A DNA stretch of 64,000 nt from contig NC_064448.1 in assembly GCF_023343835.1 (NCBI RefSeq), positions 13,671,531 to 13,735,530 of the forward strand. The letters run 5' to 3'. The stretch comes from Lagopus muta (lineage: Eukaryota > Chordata > Aves > Galliformes > Phasianidae). Shown piece after piece: positions 31,503-44,100 of the stretch (the first letter of the stretch is position 1; every line of letters begins with the position of its first letter). Below the pieces are notes generated by a model. It worked only from the letters and a program-made list of their open reading frames with translations. It made no database searches and was not told where the DNA came from. Both the position numbers and the translations under genes were made by a program.

Positions 31503-32756
31503 GTTTTCATAATACTTAAAGTATCTTTCAAGCTCTGAAGTCCCACATCTTGAAAAGCTGTGCTTATAAAATGAGAGTGTGTCTCTTGAACTTGCTGAAG
31601 GCTTCTATTCCAATTTTTAAACTGTTTTCAAATAATCAATATCAAAAGATCACCTGTGAAGGAAGTTCAGCCCCCGTGGTTTTGCAGCAGGAACCCACCA
31701 GCGTAAGTGGGAGCTGTGTTGCATCAGAAGCCATGATTCCAGTTCTGTGAATCTGCGTCTGCTGTAATTGTTTTGCAAAAGAATTTTGATGTGCTTCCAG
31801 ATCTGGAGTGCTCAGGCATTTTGAGCCTTGACTCAGCTCTGGAAGTCCTGGTTTTGTTTATGTGCTGTTTCTCACGCTTGAATGTTTCAGAATTGAAGCT
31901 TCCTCTTTTTTTAGTTTCGGTCCTCGGAGTTGACGAATGTTTGGGCGATAAAACGGGGTTGGTGCTGAGATATTTCCGGGCTCTCATCCTGTGAGAAGAA
32001 AGGAGGTGTTAGATTTGGGGCAGAGTAATTGAACTGAAGTCTCGGAATATTTCAGATAAGCTTTGAAATGTTAGCTGCCAAACAGTGGCTAGATAGACAA
32101 ATTCCTAACTGCTCTTCCCAGTTCTCTCTCTAGGAAAAACAAAAGGGAAAGATGGGGCTGGGGAAAGATAGAGGGGGGGAAAAGCCCCAAAGCCACCAGC
32201 AGGAGCTGGGTGTGCTTAGCAGGCTGTTGGAAGAGATGGCGAGTGGGAATTGCAGCCGTGTGCCCTGGCTCTTTAGCCTGATGTTTCCTTGGACGTTCTC
32301 AACAGCGTGCACAGTAAAACTGCATCCTGTAATGTCATTTAGGTGCAGTTGGGTAGGTGTGCTGTATGGTAGATGTCACCTATTCAAACATATTTACACA
32401 GTACCCTGAATTCTGAATTAGTTGGACATGCAAGTTTGGTATGCTGCCTTCTGCCTTGGTTAATGGAGGTGTTCTGGGATATCTGGCATGCAGAATAGGA
32501 AGAACAGCAAGTTACTGGTGGGTTCTATTTAGTGAAGGATAAATCAGTGATGGAGAAACTTGATCAGGGTATGCAAAGAGTCTTTAAAGACCTCAGGGTT
32601 GATCTTCGGTTTGGATCATGATAGCCAGCACTACTCTGTATTGCAGTATTTCCAGATTAAATTGATACTCTGTAATTTTTCAGGCATGCTTTTTTAAGCT
32701 CTAAAGTTACTTTTTGTCTCAGAACTCATTCATGTGATTCTTTTTCTTCCCTGTAG

Positions 32757-32810
32757 TGGTACAGCAGCACAGGGATGCTCGTGACCGCCTAAGCAGCGAG
32801 TTTCTTCTTG
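32757..32810 (+). other. PHF20: Candidate PHF20 5' UTR exon with a tiny uORF
   Basis: A 54-base segment between TTCTTCCCTGTAG and a strong TTG|GTGAGT donor. It contains an ATG at 32775 opening a five-codon frame closed by TAA at 32790-32792. CpG and GC content are above those of the flanking intron, which is exon-like. Inclusion in mRNA is inferred from splice sites only. Confidence 0.4.
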
Positions 32811-35800
32811 GTGAGTATAAGCACAGATCCTCATTTTTCTGAAAGGACTTTTTTTTCCTTCAAGCATTTACAGCATGTTGTAAAATTCATTTTTCTTCAT
32901 TCTTGCTAAGGCACTGTGGATCCCATTCCTGTAAATTAAACCTTATGTTCTTAATGCAGAAATTGCAGACTTTCAGTTGGATGATAAAATGGCAGTTTGA
33001 TCAAAGTAGTTGCTCTTGAATGTAGCTTGTTCTGCTTAGGGAAAGCCTGCTTTATTCCACGTGATTTGAACCCTTTTCCAGAATCTCTCTGCCTGTTCAG
33101 TGTTGAAGTGTCTCTAACGTTTGTGCTACAAGAGACCAAAAAAAAAAGAAAAGAAACCAGAACAGTTAAATAAGAGATGATCAGATGGCTGAAAAGCATT
33201 CTTTTCAGTATCACGTATTTATTTCTTTAATTGCACTTGGTAATGAAAATAAACTTTACTACAAAAATTGCCCACGTTCCTAATTTCTGCTTCCACATTG
33301 GTCTCCCCACCAGTTTGCAGTGCCAGCACAGTTGTGTGGGTTGTTGATGAGGGGATGAAAAGTGACATTCTCATGTCCTGTAATCTCAGGGAGGGTGTGA
33401 GGATGGCGACCCAGGAAGGGCGGTTTGTTTGCTAGCGCCACTGCTGCCTCTGAATGCTTTGAGGAGGTCGTGGTTCTGCCTGCACAGGGAGCAGATGCTG
33501 CTGTCAGCAGTGTCAGCTGTGGCCGTCTGCCTGGGGAAACAGTCAGGCATGTTTGCGATGAAACTCAAAGCTTTCTGCTTTGCATGGGTGTTTCAGTGAT
33601 AGGGAGTTAGTTATCTGTTACTCTTGATGTGGAAGTTGCAAGTATCAGTTCAGAGTTTGGTTTTGGTGCTGTCACTCAGCCAAGGAGTTTGCTTCCTGCA
33701 TAGTGCTTGGTTGGTCTGGCAAACTGAAAGCAAGAAGTCAGCGTTGATTACAATCTGTTTGAGATCCTATGCAGTGCACATAAGAGCTGGATGTAGTCTG
33801 GTGTCTTGTTTGAAGTGTCTTTGGGATGGAAAATGGAGATGTCACAGTATTCCTGAGAACTTATTGCCTTGTCTGATAGTCTGCATGTTTAATTCATGTG
33901 TTTTCTTGTACCTGCTCCTACAATTAAAAAGAAAAAAAAGCAAACTAACAAAGTACTTGATTGAATCAATGTGTGAAAGGCCACTGATTAGGATAGCCTG
34001 GGTCTTGGGTTTCCTTGTAACCCTTACTCAAAAACTTACATTGCTGTGAGACAGTCTGTGTGTGTGGACAGGCAGGATTCCTTGAGTGAATAGCTAGTAC
34101 AGGAACTGTCTGGGTGAGCATTTTAACTGGTGGGTTTTCCGTTTCCTTTTTTGTTCAGCGTAGGATGAAATACAGTGAGACATACTGCATGGCAGCAGTG
34201 GGGCTGGTAGGCATGGCACACGCAGACCTTGTAGGCTGTGAGATCTGCCTACAAGTCAGCGCCAAAATGTTTTTCTGTAGCGCTGTTTCAATGTTTGTGA
34301 GACTGTGCGAGTCTTTGTAAGATGTTATTAGGGTTGTGTAATATAGCAATGTCTGTAAGTACAACCTTGCAGCTTGATACAGCCATTACCTTTTCTCATC
34401 TGCAGGTGTGTGGTTTCAGCACAGCGTGGCTGTGGTCTTGCAAGGTCTTCTGATTGTGGTGGGGACCATGGACTTCTCTGCACTGACCATCCCTGATGGG
34501 GGCAAGCATGTTGTAGGGGGTGAATTGGGTGAGGCTTTCATTGTTTTACCACTGATGAAGGCGCAAGGCTTTGCATGATGTATGCAGATAGTATGAGATC
34601 AAAAGTAAGTGCTGAGCAGTAAAAACCTGCTGTGCAAAATGTGATTGGACTTGGTCCTTGTCAGTTCCACAGTATGCATGGAGATATGCTAGCAGTCTGA
34701 TTGTTCAGATAAAATGCTGGAGTGAATGGTAGTCAGCTTACGCTTTGTGGATCCTCCCATTACTCTGTCTTAGCACAGAAGCTGCTTATGCTGCTATGTG
34801 GATAAAAAGCAAGATTCATGCTTGCAGGAAGCAAAATGCACTTGGGTTTTCTGCTGCTGCATTTCAGATCTCGGGGCTCCCTTCAGTAGCTGAGTGCTGC
34901 ATCTCCAGTGGACGCAGAACAGTCTCTTGCTAGTTACTTTCTCTGGTTTTGCAAGTGCCTCTTGTTAATGCAGTACCTGCCCTACCTGCCTCTTCCTCTT
35001 CTGTAGCCCTGCGGAATGCCCAGCAATACAGAACACATTATAGGAGCTGAACAGCAATCTTAACCATCCCAAGTAAAACCTAACTGCGTTGTACTGAGTA
35101 GTTATGTATTTTATCTCGTGTTGCTGCAGTTTGCCAAAGCTAACCATGCTCCTTCATCTAGCCAGAGGACTGCAGTGATTCACTGAGTTCCTCATTTATT
35201 ATTATTTTTTTTTCATGTGTTGGGCTTTGTTGGAGGTGTGGGAGGAGATCCTGGGTTGGTGCAGGTATGTTCCAGAATGAAGGAGGTGAGGCTGAATCAT
35301 GGGACTGAATTTGCCGTTTGAACTGAAGTAATACTCCATTTGGAGGGGAGCTGGCTTAAAGGCAAGGTTTTGTTTTGATGCAATTGTGTGTGGGGAATGG
35401 TTTAATCATATTTGTGGGTGATCTGGAAAATTCTGTGCAGGTAGGTGAGGGTTTGGAAACTGCAGTGACTCTGCAGTTTCCAGAGAGAAGATAAGAGGCT
35501 GTTACTCATGAGTTTGTTATAACTGCTTGCTTATGTCCTATATGACAATATAAGGAGATGCTTCAGTTTATAAAGGAACTTTCTTCTTTCAAAGCTTCCT
35601 GGTTCACCAGATCAGGGGCTGAACACTGATGGAGCTTAAAAACTGAAGAGTAAGAATTGCTACAGGCTTGTTTTAAAAGACAAAAATCATAAATCCCCAA
35701 AGGGATCAGCATTCATGTAGGCATATTGTCCTCTGCAGTGCCCTGATAGAAGTGTGAGTACCAATTAGGAAGGTACAAGGAATTGAATGGTTGAATAGTC

Positions 35801-36950
35801 TTTTAAATCTGAATTGCCTCATGGTGACTCTCCCAAGCAGGGAAAGCTCTGCCTTTTAAGCAACAGAAAGGTGTGCTTTTTGTGATGTGGATTTAGAAAT
35901 ACTTTCTGTTGAAACCAGTGATTTGTCTGCATTCTGGAGTATCAGTTCCTGAAATGCTGCTCATAGTCATTGCAGAGTAAGAAGTTTTTAAGAATATGAA
36001 AAAAGAATAAGAGTAGAGAGGAGCCTTCCAGCTTTGGGGAATAATGTTCTGCCAAGTGTGTCTGCCTGAGGAAGCTGATCCTGGAATGAACTGATGTGAA
36101 GAGGACAGCCTGCTTTGCAAGGAAAGCGTGCCAAGCAGAGAGAGCACTGGGCTGAACCGCCTTGGGCTGGGGGCTAGAAGAACCCAAAGGAGCCCTAGAG
36201 AGGGGGGCAGTGTGGGGAGAGGGATGGTGAGGAGAGATCTGAAATTCTTTTTTCCTTCACATCTCTGCTCTTGTTCGACTTGCAGATCAGCTGTTGCACT
36301 GGTGTTGCTGTGTTGCTGTGGTTAGTGTGTGCTCTGGCAGATGCTGATGTTCAGCTGACTCCAGCTGGAAAGAAGAAACAGTTCAGATTCTTACCAGAAT
36401 CTGCAGCCCCAGTAAATACTATCAAATGGCTTCTGCTGTTTTTTCAGGTTTCCCTTGCAATACTCTTCCTTTATTATTTTCTTAATTAAACATAAGCTCT
36501 AGTGCAGCCTTCCTTGCCAAGGCTGGCATGGTTTTGTTTATGAATAGAAGCCCTGTTATATGAGGCAGTGCTGCTGCAGCCAGGAAGCCAGCCTGCCCCA
36601 CTGCCTGCTGTGGGTGAGCTGCAGTGCCCCTTCTTTGGGGTCCCCCACTGCCGAGGGGCTCCTTTGCAGAGAGCTTCATTCATGTCCTTCTTGTGGCGCA
36701 TTGAAGTGCTTGGTCTGTGTGTGTCCCTATTCAGAAAAGGAGTAGCAACTTTAATACTAGGTGAGGAATCAACTCGCAGCCCCAAGTTCTCCTACATTAC
36801 AGCATTAAGCAACATCTGGAGACGTGGAGTTTGATTGCTAATGGTAGGAAGTGGTAATTCTGCTGATGTGAGTCTGTGGTGGAAGTATGGATGTTTGAGG
36901 TGTGGACGGATGTATTCCATTAACAAAGAAATAGCAGGTTTTTCTTTTTT

Positions 36951-36983
<33 letters not shown>

Positions 36984-37469
36984 GTAGTAACTAAGCATTT
37001 CTTTGAACTGCCTTAGTAGTGATGAGGTAACAAGTGTTCCTCAGTACTTCACTATGGGGTAGATTTTGAAAGGTTGTTACTGTGTGTATTTTTGCTGCTT
37101 CCTGTTTACTGGATTCCTTGTTTTTATCCAAACCAGGAAGGGGAGGGGGGGGGGGAAATTATCTCAAGAATCTTCTGTCTCAGTCATGGGTTGCAGAGTT
37201 GTTAATTGACCTGGGACTTGGACCAGTGGAGAAAGGTTGAGCTTCAGTCTTCCATGGTCCAGTAGCTCCCTTGTGAACACTTTTTTTTTTTTTTAATGAT
37301 TCTGTATACACTGTCAGTTGGGAAGCCTTGCTTCAGAGGTAACTGCCCTCATTACTTTGTGAACAAGAAATGCTAAGGTCCCTTAACACCTAGGTTTTGG
37401 GGGTTATGGTGCATAAGCTTATTTTGTATGTGTCTTGATTAGTGATTGATATTTAATTGCATTTTTCAG
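32811..37469 (+). other. PHF20 intron before the start-codon exon
   Basis: GTGAGT to GCATTTTTCAG. It contains a poly-T tract at 36939-36982 and a G-run at 37141-37155. No credible gene was seen. A hydrophobic frame near 36271-36489 lacks an ATG. Confidence 0.6.
36939..36982 (+). repeat. Poly-T tract
   Basis: 44 bases that are all T except for two C interruptions near the 5' end. U-rich in the PHF20 pre-mRNA. No element or target-site duplication is recognised beside it. Confidence 0.9.
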
Positions 37470-37584
37470 GGGAATAAAATCAGCAGTGTTGATATAACAA
37501 AATGACAAAACATCCTCCGAATAGAAGAGGGATCAACTTTGAGGTGGGAGCCCAGTTGGAAGCCCGTGACAGATTAAAAAACTG
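37470..37584 (+). CDS. PHF20: PHF20 start-codon exon
   Basis: The exon begins after GCATTTTTCAG; 32 bases of 5' UTR precede ATG at 37502, and an in-frame TGA sits at 37490-37492. It encodes [20 protein letters not shown] and ARDRLKN, plus two bases of W28, with donor ACTG|GTATTT. The exon covers the first strand of Tudor 1. Confidence 0.95.
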
Positions 37585-38123
37585 GTATTTTTTTTTTTCA
37601 AAAACATTCATATTATATAAACTCTAAGTCTTTAATATCTTAAACATTTTATATTGATACCGTATTTAGAGTCCTTGTCATTGGTTTGTAGGAAAGTAGT
37701 TTATTTCTAGAAGCTTATATACCAGTGCTTGAAATGGGCAATGCTTGCTGACGTGTTGTGCTGGCATTTCTAGAAGTGTGCTCGTGCTGTGTGTGTCTGG
37801 GAAGCAGGGCTGCAGCCACCTGCGGGGCTTTGTGCTCACACTGGGAAGTCCGTGCTGATCCAGCTGTAGGGCAGGCAGTGTGAAGAGATGAGTCCTTTGG
37901 AGTACAGGATACCCAGGCTTGGTCCTCGCTGCTTCCTTTCCCATCGCTGTTTATAATTTGTAGACTTTGAAGCCTGAAACTGTTCCAGCCTGCCCTCACC
38001 TGGGGCCACCAGCTGCCAGGGTACTGAGTGGGGAAACACCATTGAGAAATGTGCTGCGGTATTTGTCTGGCAGGTTTGAGTTTTGAGGATTTGAGATTTT
38101 GGGGGATTTGTGGGGTTTTTTTT

Positions 38124-38172
<49 letters not shown>

Positions 38173-41100
38173 TTCTTTTTTTTTGTCAGCTACTGCAGGA
38201 AGGGGAGAAAGAGCCTGAAAAGCAACTGGAGCCAACTTCAAGCCTTCTTACTCTGTTTGTTTTATAAAATAATCACGGAATCATGAAATGGCCTGGATTG
38301 GAAAGGGCCGAATAATACTTATAACTGAAAATTGCTAGCGTCAAAGGCTGCTTAAATACTGAGTGGTTCTTGTTAGTGCCTTAAGATGTCTTCTCTCTAC
38401 AGAAATCAGTAGCTAGTTAATTTTTATTTAAGAATCTCTGGGTTTGGCATAACTGAATATCAGGCTCTGGAGCATGCAGGCAGGATAAATATGCAGAAGT
38501 AGCTGTTTAAAGCCTCCGGGCACCGCAGAAGGATTGTGTGCTGCCCTAGAGATGTGCAGAACTTGTTCCAGAATGTATCAGTCATGAGTGGAATCTCTCT
38601 TTTCTTTCCACGTGCAAGGAGATTGGAATTGTTAAAAATGAGTAAACATAGCTCTTCATGGAAAGAACATGAAGCACAAACACTGTGTTGTTCTTGAATT
38701 TTGTTGCTTTTCCTGTGTGACAGAGACGTGTAAGTAGGGTATTAGCCCAAATCTGCATGCTGTATCTTTTGTGTTCTGTTTATACAAGAAGCAATGCTAC
38801 CATCTACAAAAAAAGACTTGAAGCTGTGCTGTGTAGGCTTAGTGGAGGTGCAGCTCAGTATGGGTTGGCTCCTGGCTACCTGCGTGCACGTTTGTGCCTC
38901 AGGCTATGAGTACATAGCTCTTACTTTGGGAAACCTGGTGGACTGGGATAGGATTCCACACCTACTACTTTCCATAATTCCTTTGCTTAAATTTAGTTTT
39001 AGACTTGTAATATATCCAGAATTCAAGCTCTCTTTTTTTTAATGACCTGTTTTGTGCATTGTGTTCTGCAGCTCTTTAACCTCATAATGTAGTTATTGGT
39101 TATTCAGTTCTGAATGTTTTCATCTGCTTGCTGAGCTCCTGAAACATGGGTCAGAAAGTCCATCTTTCCCTGAGTGATGATTTCTGGATATTCAGGGGTT
39201 GTGTACCAAAACCTGTAAGATGTAGGGGCTTGACTAGCAGTGTTAGTAGTGACGGACAAGGGACCTTGTCTGCCCCATTCTCAGAAGGTGTGGATTTGTA
39301 GAGGAAGACAGGCTATTCTTCAGTACTTTCATCTGTCAGTGAGTCAACAGAACTGCTCTGTGATATGCCTACAGTGCTTCCTCTTTATTTGGATGCAGAA
39401 CTTTTCCATTTCCTCAAGCTTGTTCTTCTCATTCTAAGCCTTCAGAGGTCCTGGCTTTAATTGCGTGCAGACTTTAGTTTTTTTCTTAGACAGAAGCCAC
39501 CTCTTAGGATGGAGGGCTGGCCTGGACTTCTGTGCTCAGTATCAAATACACCGATCAGTTGGTGAGCCATTATTGCTCTCAGTAGAGCTTTGGAAAGCAG
39601 TTCATCTTGGTGCCCCATTTACTTGCCCTCACGGCAGTGGCTTGTGCCCTGCACTGCAGGTTCTGCTTGTTCAGTGTCTGCATGTTTGAATGGTGCCAAC
39701 CTTCCAGCCCTGCTGCACAGAAAAAACCTGCTCATGCCAGTGGAGGAATCAATGCCACTGCTGCTCCGTGCAGTGTGAAGTGAATGTTGCATCTTTTAGA
39801 GAAAACAAAATCCCTTACCAAAGGTGCTTTGGTAAGATAAGCTCTATCTTTGCTCACAATATATTGAGCATCACTTCAATTCCTGAAGGAGTTGTCTGTG
39901 TAAGCTCCTAGATTTTGAACTCCAGAGAGCACAGTGGGTACTTGAAGTGCCTGTCTTAAGTGTTTTTGTTTGGTTTATTGAGGCTTGTCTGACACATGAA
40001 ATGTGTCATGAAAGGCTTCTGACGGTGTGTGCTGACCTGGGGGCATGGAGGGGGAAGAGCTGTGTGCATCAGACAGTGCCTCTGCGTGCAGAAAGGCTCT
40101 TGGTGTACACAGTGCTGGGGTTCTGAGGATGGGAGAAGGGACTGCCTTGGTGGAGTAGCCCTGGGTCTAGAGGACCCAGAAAGGCTGGCTGTGTTGACTC
40201 TCCTGCACATACATCTCTGCTGCATTGAATTCCTGATGGTTTTAGTTTTGTTTTGGGTTTTGTGTTTTTTTTTTTTTTCCAATTGTGAAGTGCAGTTTTG
40301 CACTCTTGATGCTTTTTTTTTTTTTTTTAATCATTTAAAGTCTTCACTGCTGGCTAGCTGCAGATATTGCTTCTTAATGAAAAGGAGATGAATGTGCTGC
40401 TTACCTCCAGCAGGCAGATGATGATGACATTTCGTTTCCATGCTTTAATGATGCTTCTTTTAAGTTCATCCATCTGTAATGCAAGTAAGATAGGAGGAAA
40501 CTTGATTCTAGTCAAGGTTCTTGAGTATTGATATCAAGGTGATCTTGTAATGAGTGTTGTACTGCCGTGTTATGGCAGAGATTGACTGTGTCATGACTGT
40601 AGCTGCTCACACTGTCAGGGTTTTGTTCCACTGCTGAAAACATGGAAGATCACAGTAGTTGTCCTTCATAGTACTGCTCCTCCTGGAGGTTTCCATTCCT
40701 CAGAATTGCCTTCCTAGCTCCAAGAGAAAAGGGGTTGTGTATAGGAAAGGGGACATGCACTAGTCCAGGCCTGAGAGAGGGGAACTCCTTCAGTCATCGC
40801 TGTCTCCTGGTATTTCTGGATACTCACTTCTTCACAGAGAAGGATGGAGGCTTGCCCTTGTCTCTACAAGAAACCTCCCTTCGCATGGCTGGCTGTGCTC
40901 TGACAGCTGTAGTCTGAGGTTGCCAGTTGCTGTTCATCGGCACTATAGAGAGTTGTGCTGTTGAAGTCTTCAGTTGTTGCTTGGGTTCTTAGGGAAATTA
41001 ATTCCCACTGTTTGTGACTCTCAGAAGTTTCCCCTTATTACTTATCTAACTCATTAGGCAAAAGGCCTTGGAAGATACAGACTTGCCGTTCCTTTCAGGT

Positions 41101-44100
41101 TGAGATGTAAGGCTGTTTGTTTTGGTCTCCTGACAAATCACGAGAAATTATCTGGCTTCATCTGGCTCTTCAGCATGTTAGATAAACATCCAGATCAATC
41201 CCAGTTGAGGATCTCTTACTCCAAATCACTTACCTATTCTGAAAGCCCATACAGCCAGCTTAATTCTTGCTTCGTGGTCTGGTGGAGGATGGACCATACA
41301 TGGACTCATGGCAGGCTGTGTTCTTTTCATGTCCTTTCAGTCAGACTTCAGTTCTTGTTTTTCACTTCACAAAACTTTCCAGTGTGTGTTCTTGATAAAC
41401 AAGCTTGAATTCCTTAGATTACTTCCATCCCATGACGTGTGCTTGCATGGATATCCTGTGTTACCTCCTGTGTAGATGCGTGAGGGCTTGTGCATCCTGA
41501 TGTGTTGTGCTTGCTCAGGGCACTGAAGGACAGGGGCTTAATATTGGAGGAAGGATGCCTGCGCTGTCAGTTTGTTCTCAGAGCTGTTGGGAGCCTGGGA
41601 GCTTTTTGTCTTCGCTTTCAAGGCATTGAGACAGCACTGCGCTGCTTTGTATCCAAGAGGAGGGTCTCACTGGGGAGGCACTGAAGTTTCTGGTTAGATG
41701 TAACATAGCTTCTGACAGGTTTGCTGTTCCAGTCAAGCACTGAGCATCTGTTTGCTGATGGTGGTGGCTGCAGTGAGGGAAGGCTTGTTCATACTGCAGT
41801 GTGTTAGCCAGGAGCTGCCTGAGAGCTCTGGGTCACTCAGCTCTTGAGCAGGCTGAAGTGGGGTCTTGCTGTCAGGTATGGTTTTTACTGCTCTTGTTGA
41901 TGGATCATCTTGTTGATGTTGATGTCTCCCACCATCACGGAGCCTTCAGGAGGTGAGGTGAGCTAGGTGTGGATGATACTGGTGCATGCTTCTGGGGTGA
42001 TTATTCTTTTGGTGTAGTCTCCTGTTCCTTCTTTCCCTGTGTGAAGAAGGAAGCAGTCTTGGCTGAATGGTTTATTGGCTCTTGTCATTTAAGCATGGCT
42101 CCTCAGCAGGAGGAAATCAGCGGATTGAGTGTATTTCCCAGGGATGGGCATCTGAGTGGAACACATTGTTAGTTTTGTGCTGAGTCAGTTTTGGGCCATC
42201 CTCATCAGAGTCCTCATTGATCTTTGAGAATCTGAATGAGTCTCAGCTCTGCTGCAATCCCAGCGGCAAGAACTTCTTCTGCTGGCTTCCTGAGAGGAGC
42301 TGGGAATTCCTGCCCCCATTTCTGCTGTTCTGTGCAGGGAGCTGTATTCTGGTTGTTGCCATTGCTTGTGCCGAGTACTGTGCAGTTCCTGGGATACTGA
42401 GGAGTAAACCACCTCTGAGAGAATCACAGTATGTTTGGAAAGACTGCAGGTCTTTCCTCTTTGAGACCCTGTGCAGAGCAGTTTGGGACTTAAATACAAC
42501 AAATGGTGACCATCACACACACAAATAATCACACCCTAGGAAGGAAGGAGTCAAGATGTCCCAACCATAAGTATATCCCATCTGTCTTTCTCTCTCCTCC
42601 ACAGCCTGTGCTACACGTGCTCTCATAATGTACTGGGATGAACTAATGGCATAGCTTGAGGTATGTGGCATCAGGTATAAGGCAGGTCTTTGGTTGCAGT
42701 GTAAGGCTTTGGCATGGAGTATTTGTAGCTCTTTTTCAACAAGCTGTGATTGGATGTGACCCCGTACATTCTGAAGGATTTCATTGATAGATAACCTTTC
42801 TTTTAATCCATGTAAGATTGTATGAAATAATTCTTTGCTTTTCTTTGAAGTATGAGTTCTTTCTTTTTATAGCTTCTAGCATCAGGCTTAATCTTTTTTT
42901 TTTCCTCAGCCCCTACCCTTTGTTCTGCCTTATTAAGTGTGATTTGTCAAGTAAAGAGTACTTGTGGATTTAGGCTTTTCCTTCAGGCATTTGTTCTATT
43001 CACCAGGGTCTTGCTTTAGTTCCAGGTGACTGTAAGCATTGACAAGTGAGTGTTTTCTCCTGGTGCTGTTATGGCAGGGGGGGAAATAGCAGCACTTGGG
43101 ATGTGATCGTCAGCTGAAATAGGGGAATATGCTGCCATGCTGAAATATGTACTTAAGTTACCAATTACCAATGCAATTAAAGAATTAAGGTCTTCCTGGT
43201 CAGAAACAAATGAGTCTGACCTTTCCCTGATTCCTATACTTTTAATGTACCAAGCACTTTGTATTTGAAAGTCCTAGGACTCTGATGATGGATTTTAACT
43301 TTAAGAATCTAAAACTAAATTTGGATTTAGTGTCTGCTAAAATCCTACTATTAAACTGAACAAGTGATCTATGAGATGTGTTGATGGGCATCTCTGAGGG
43401 AAGTGATTGTGTTGTTCCAAATGTTGCTCTTACTAAGAGAGAGCAGAAGCTATCAGTTCTGCATACATGTAAAATTTCTAGGAATAGGGGAGGCTTTTTT
43501 GTTTTACTGATTTCTAGCTGCTTTGTTTTGTTTCTTTTTTACCCCAGGCTGGAACTCTTCAGTTGTTTCCTCTTTCTGCAACAGTCCTTGTCTTTGTTCA
43601 GTGTTGGGATACATTCTGTACTGAGCTCCGAGTCACCTGCAGGATCTTAATTGCTTACACGAGTGATGTGTCAAATAGCACTAAGGCTGTAGAAACTAAT
43701 GCTTTTTAGATGAGGTGGCGTGGATCCTCCATCACACCACATCAAGCGATCTTCAGCTGTTTTGCTATTGATTGTGCAGAAGGCCATCTGTGTGTAATGC
43801 TTCGTAGTGCAGTTTGAGTAAACCTCCTCTTAACTGAAGTATTCTAATCTACCTCTTCTCCAGGTATCCAGCCCACATTGAAGAAATTGATTATGAGGAA
43901 GGAAAAGTACTTATCCATTTCAAACGGTGGAACCACAGATATGATGAATGGTTTTGTTGGGACAGTCCTTATTTACGGCCTTTAGAGAAAATACAGTTAA
44001 GGAAGGAAGGATTACATGAGGAAGAAGGGTGTGCAGTAAGTAGAAAATAAAGGATGTTTGAGCACATGGAACTGTTGAATGTGCAGTTGGCCTTTATAAT

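Larger units (their letters stand above)
37585..43863 (+). other. PHF20 intron (6.3 kb) within Tudor 1
   Basis: GTATTT to CTCTTCTCCAG. It contains poly-T at 38116-38184, a short CR1 scrap at 38268-38330 and smaller T runs at 40265-40278 and 40313-40328. No embedded gene is recognised. Confidence 0.7.

Noticed and set aside
36271..36489. 72-codon frame with a hydrophobic C-terminal segment in a PHF20 intron
   Set aside because: It begins at TTG with no in-frame ATG upstream of the hydrophobic part, and it has no usable phase to a PHF20 exon.
42418..42450. GAATCACAGTATGTTTGGAAAGAC as a CR1 tail remnant
   Set aside because: Only about 25 bases are vaguely similar and the continuation does not follow CR1; too weak to call.
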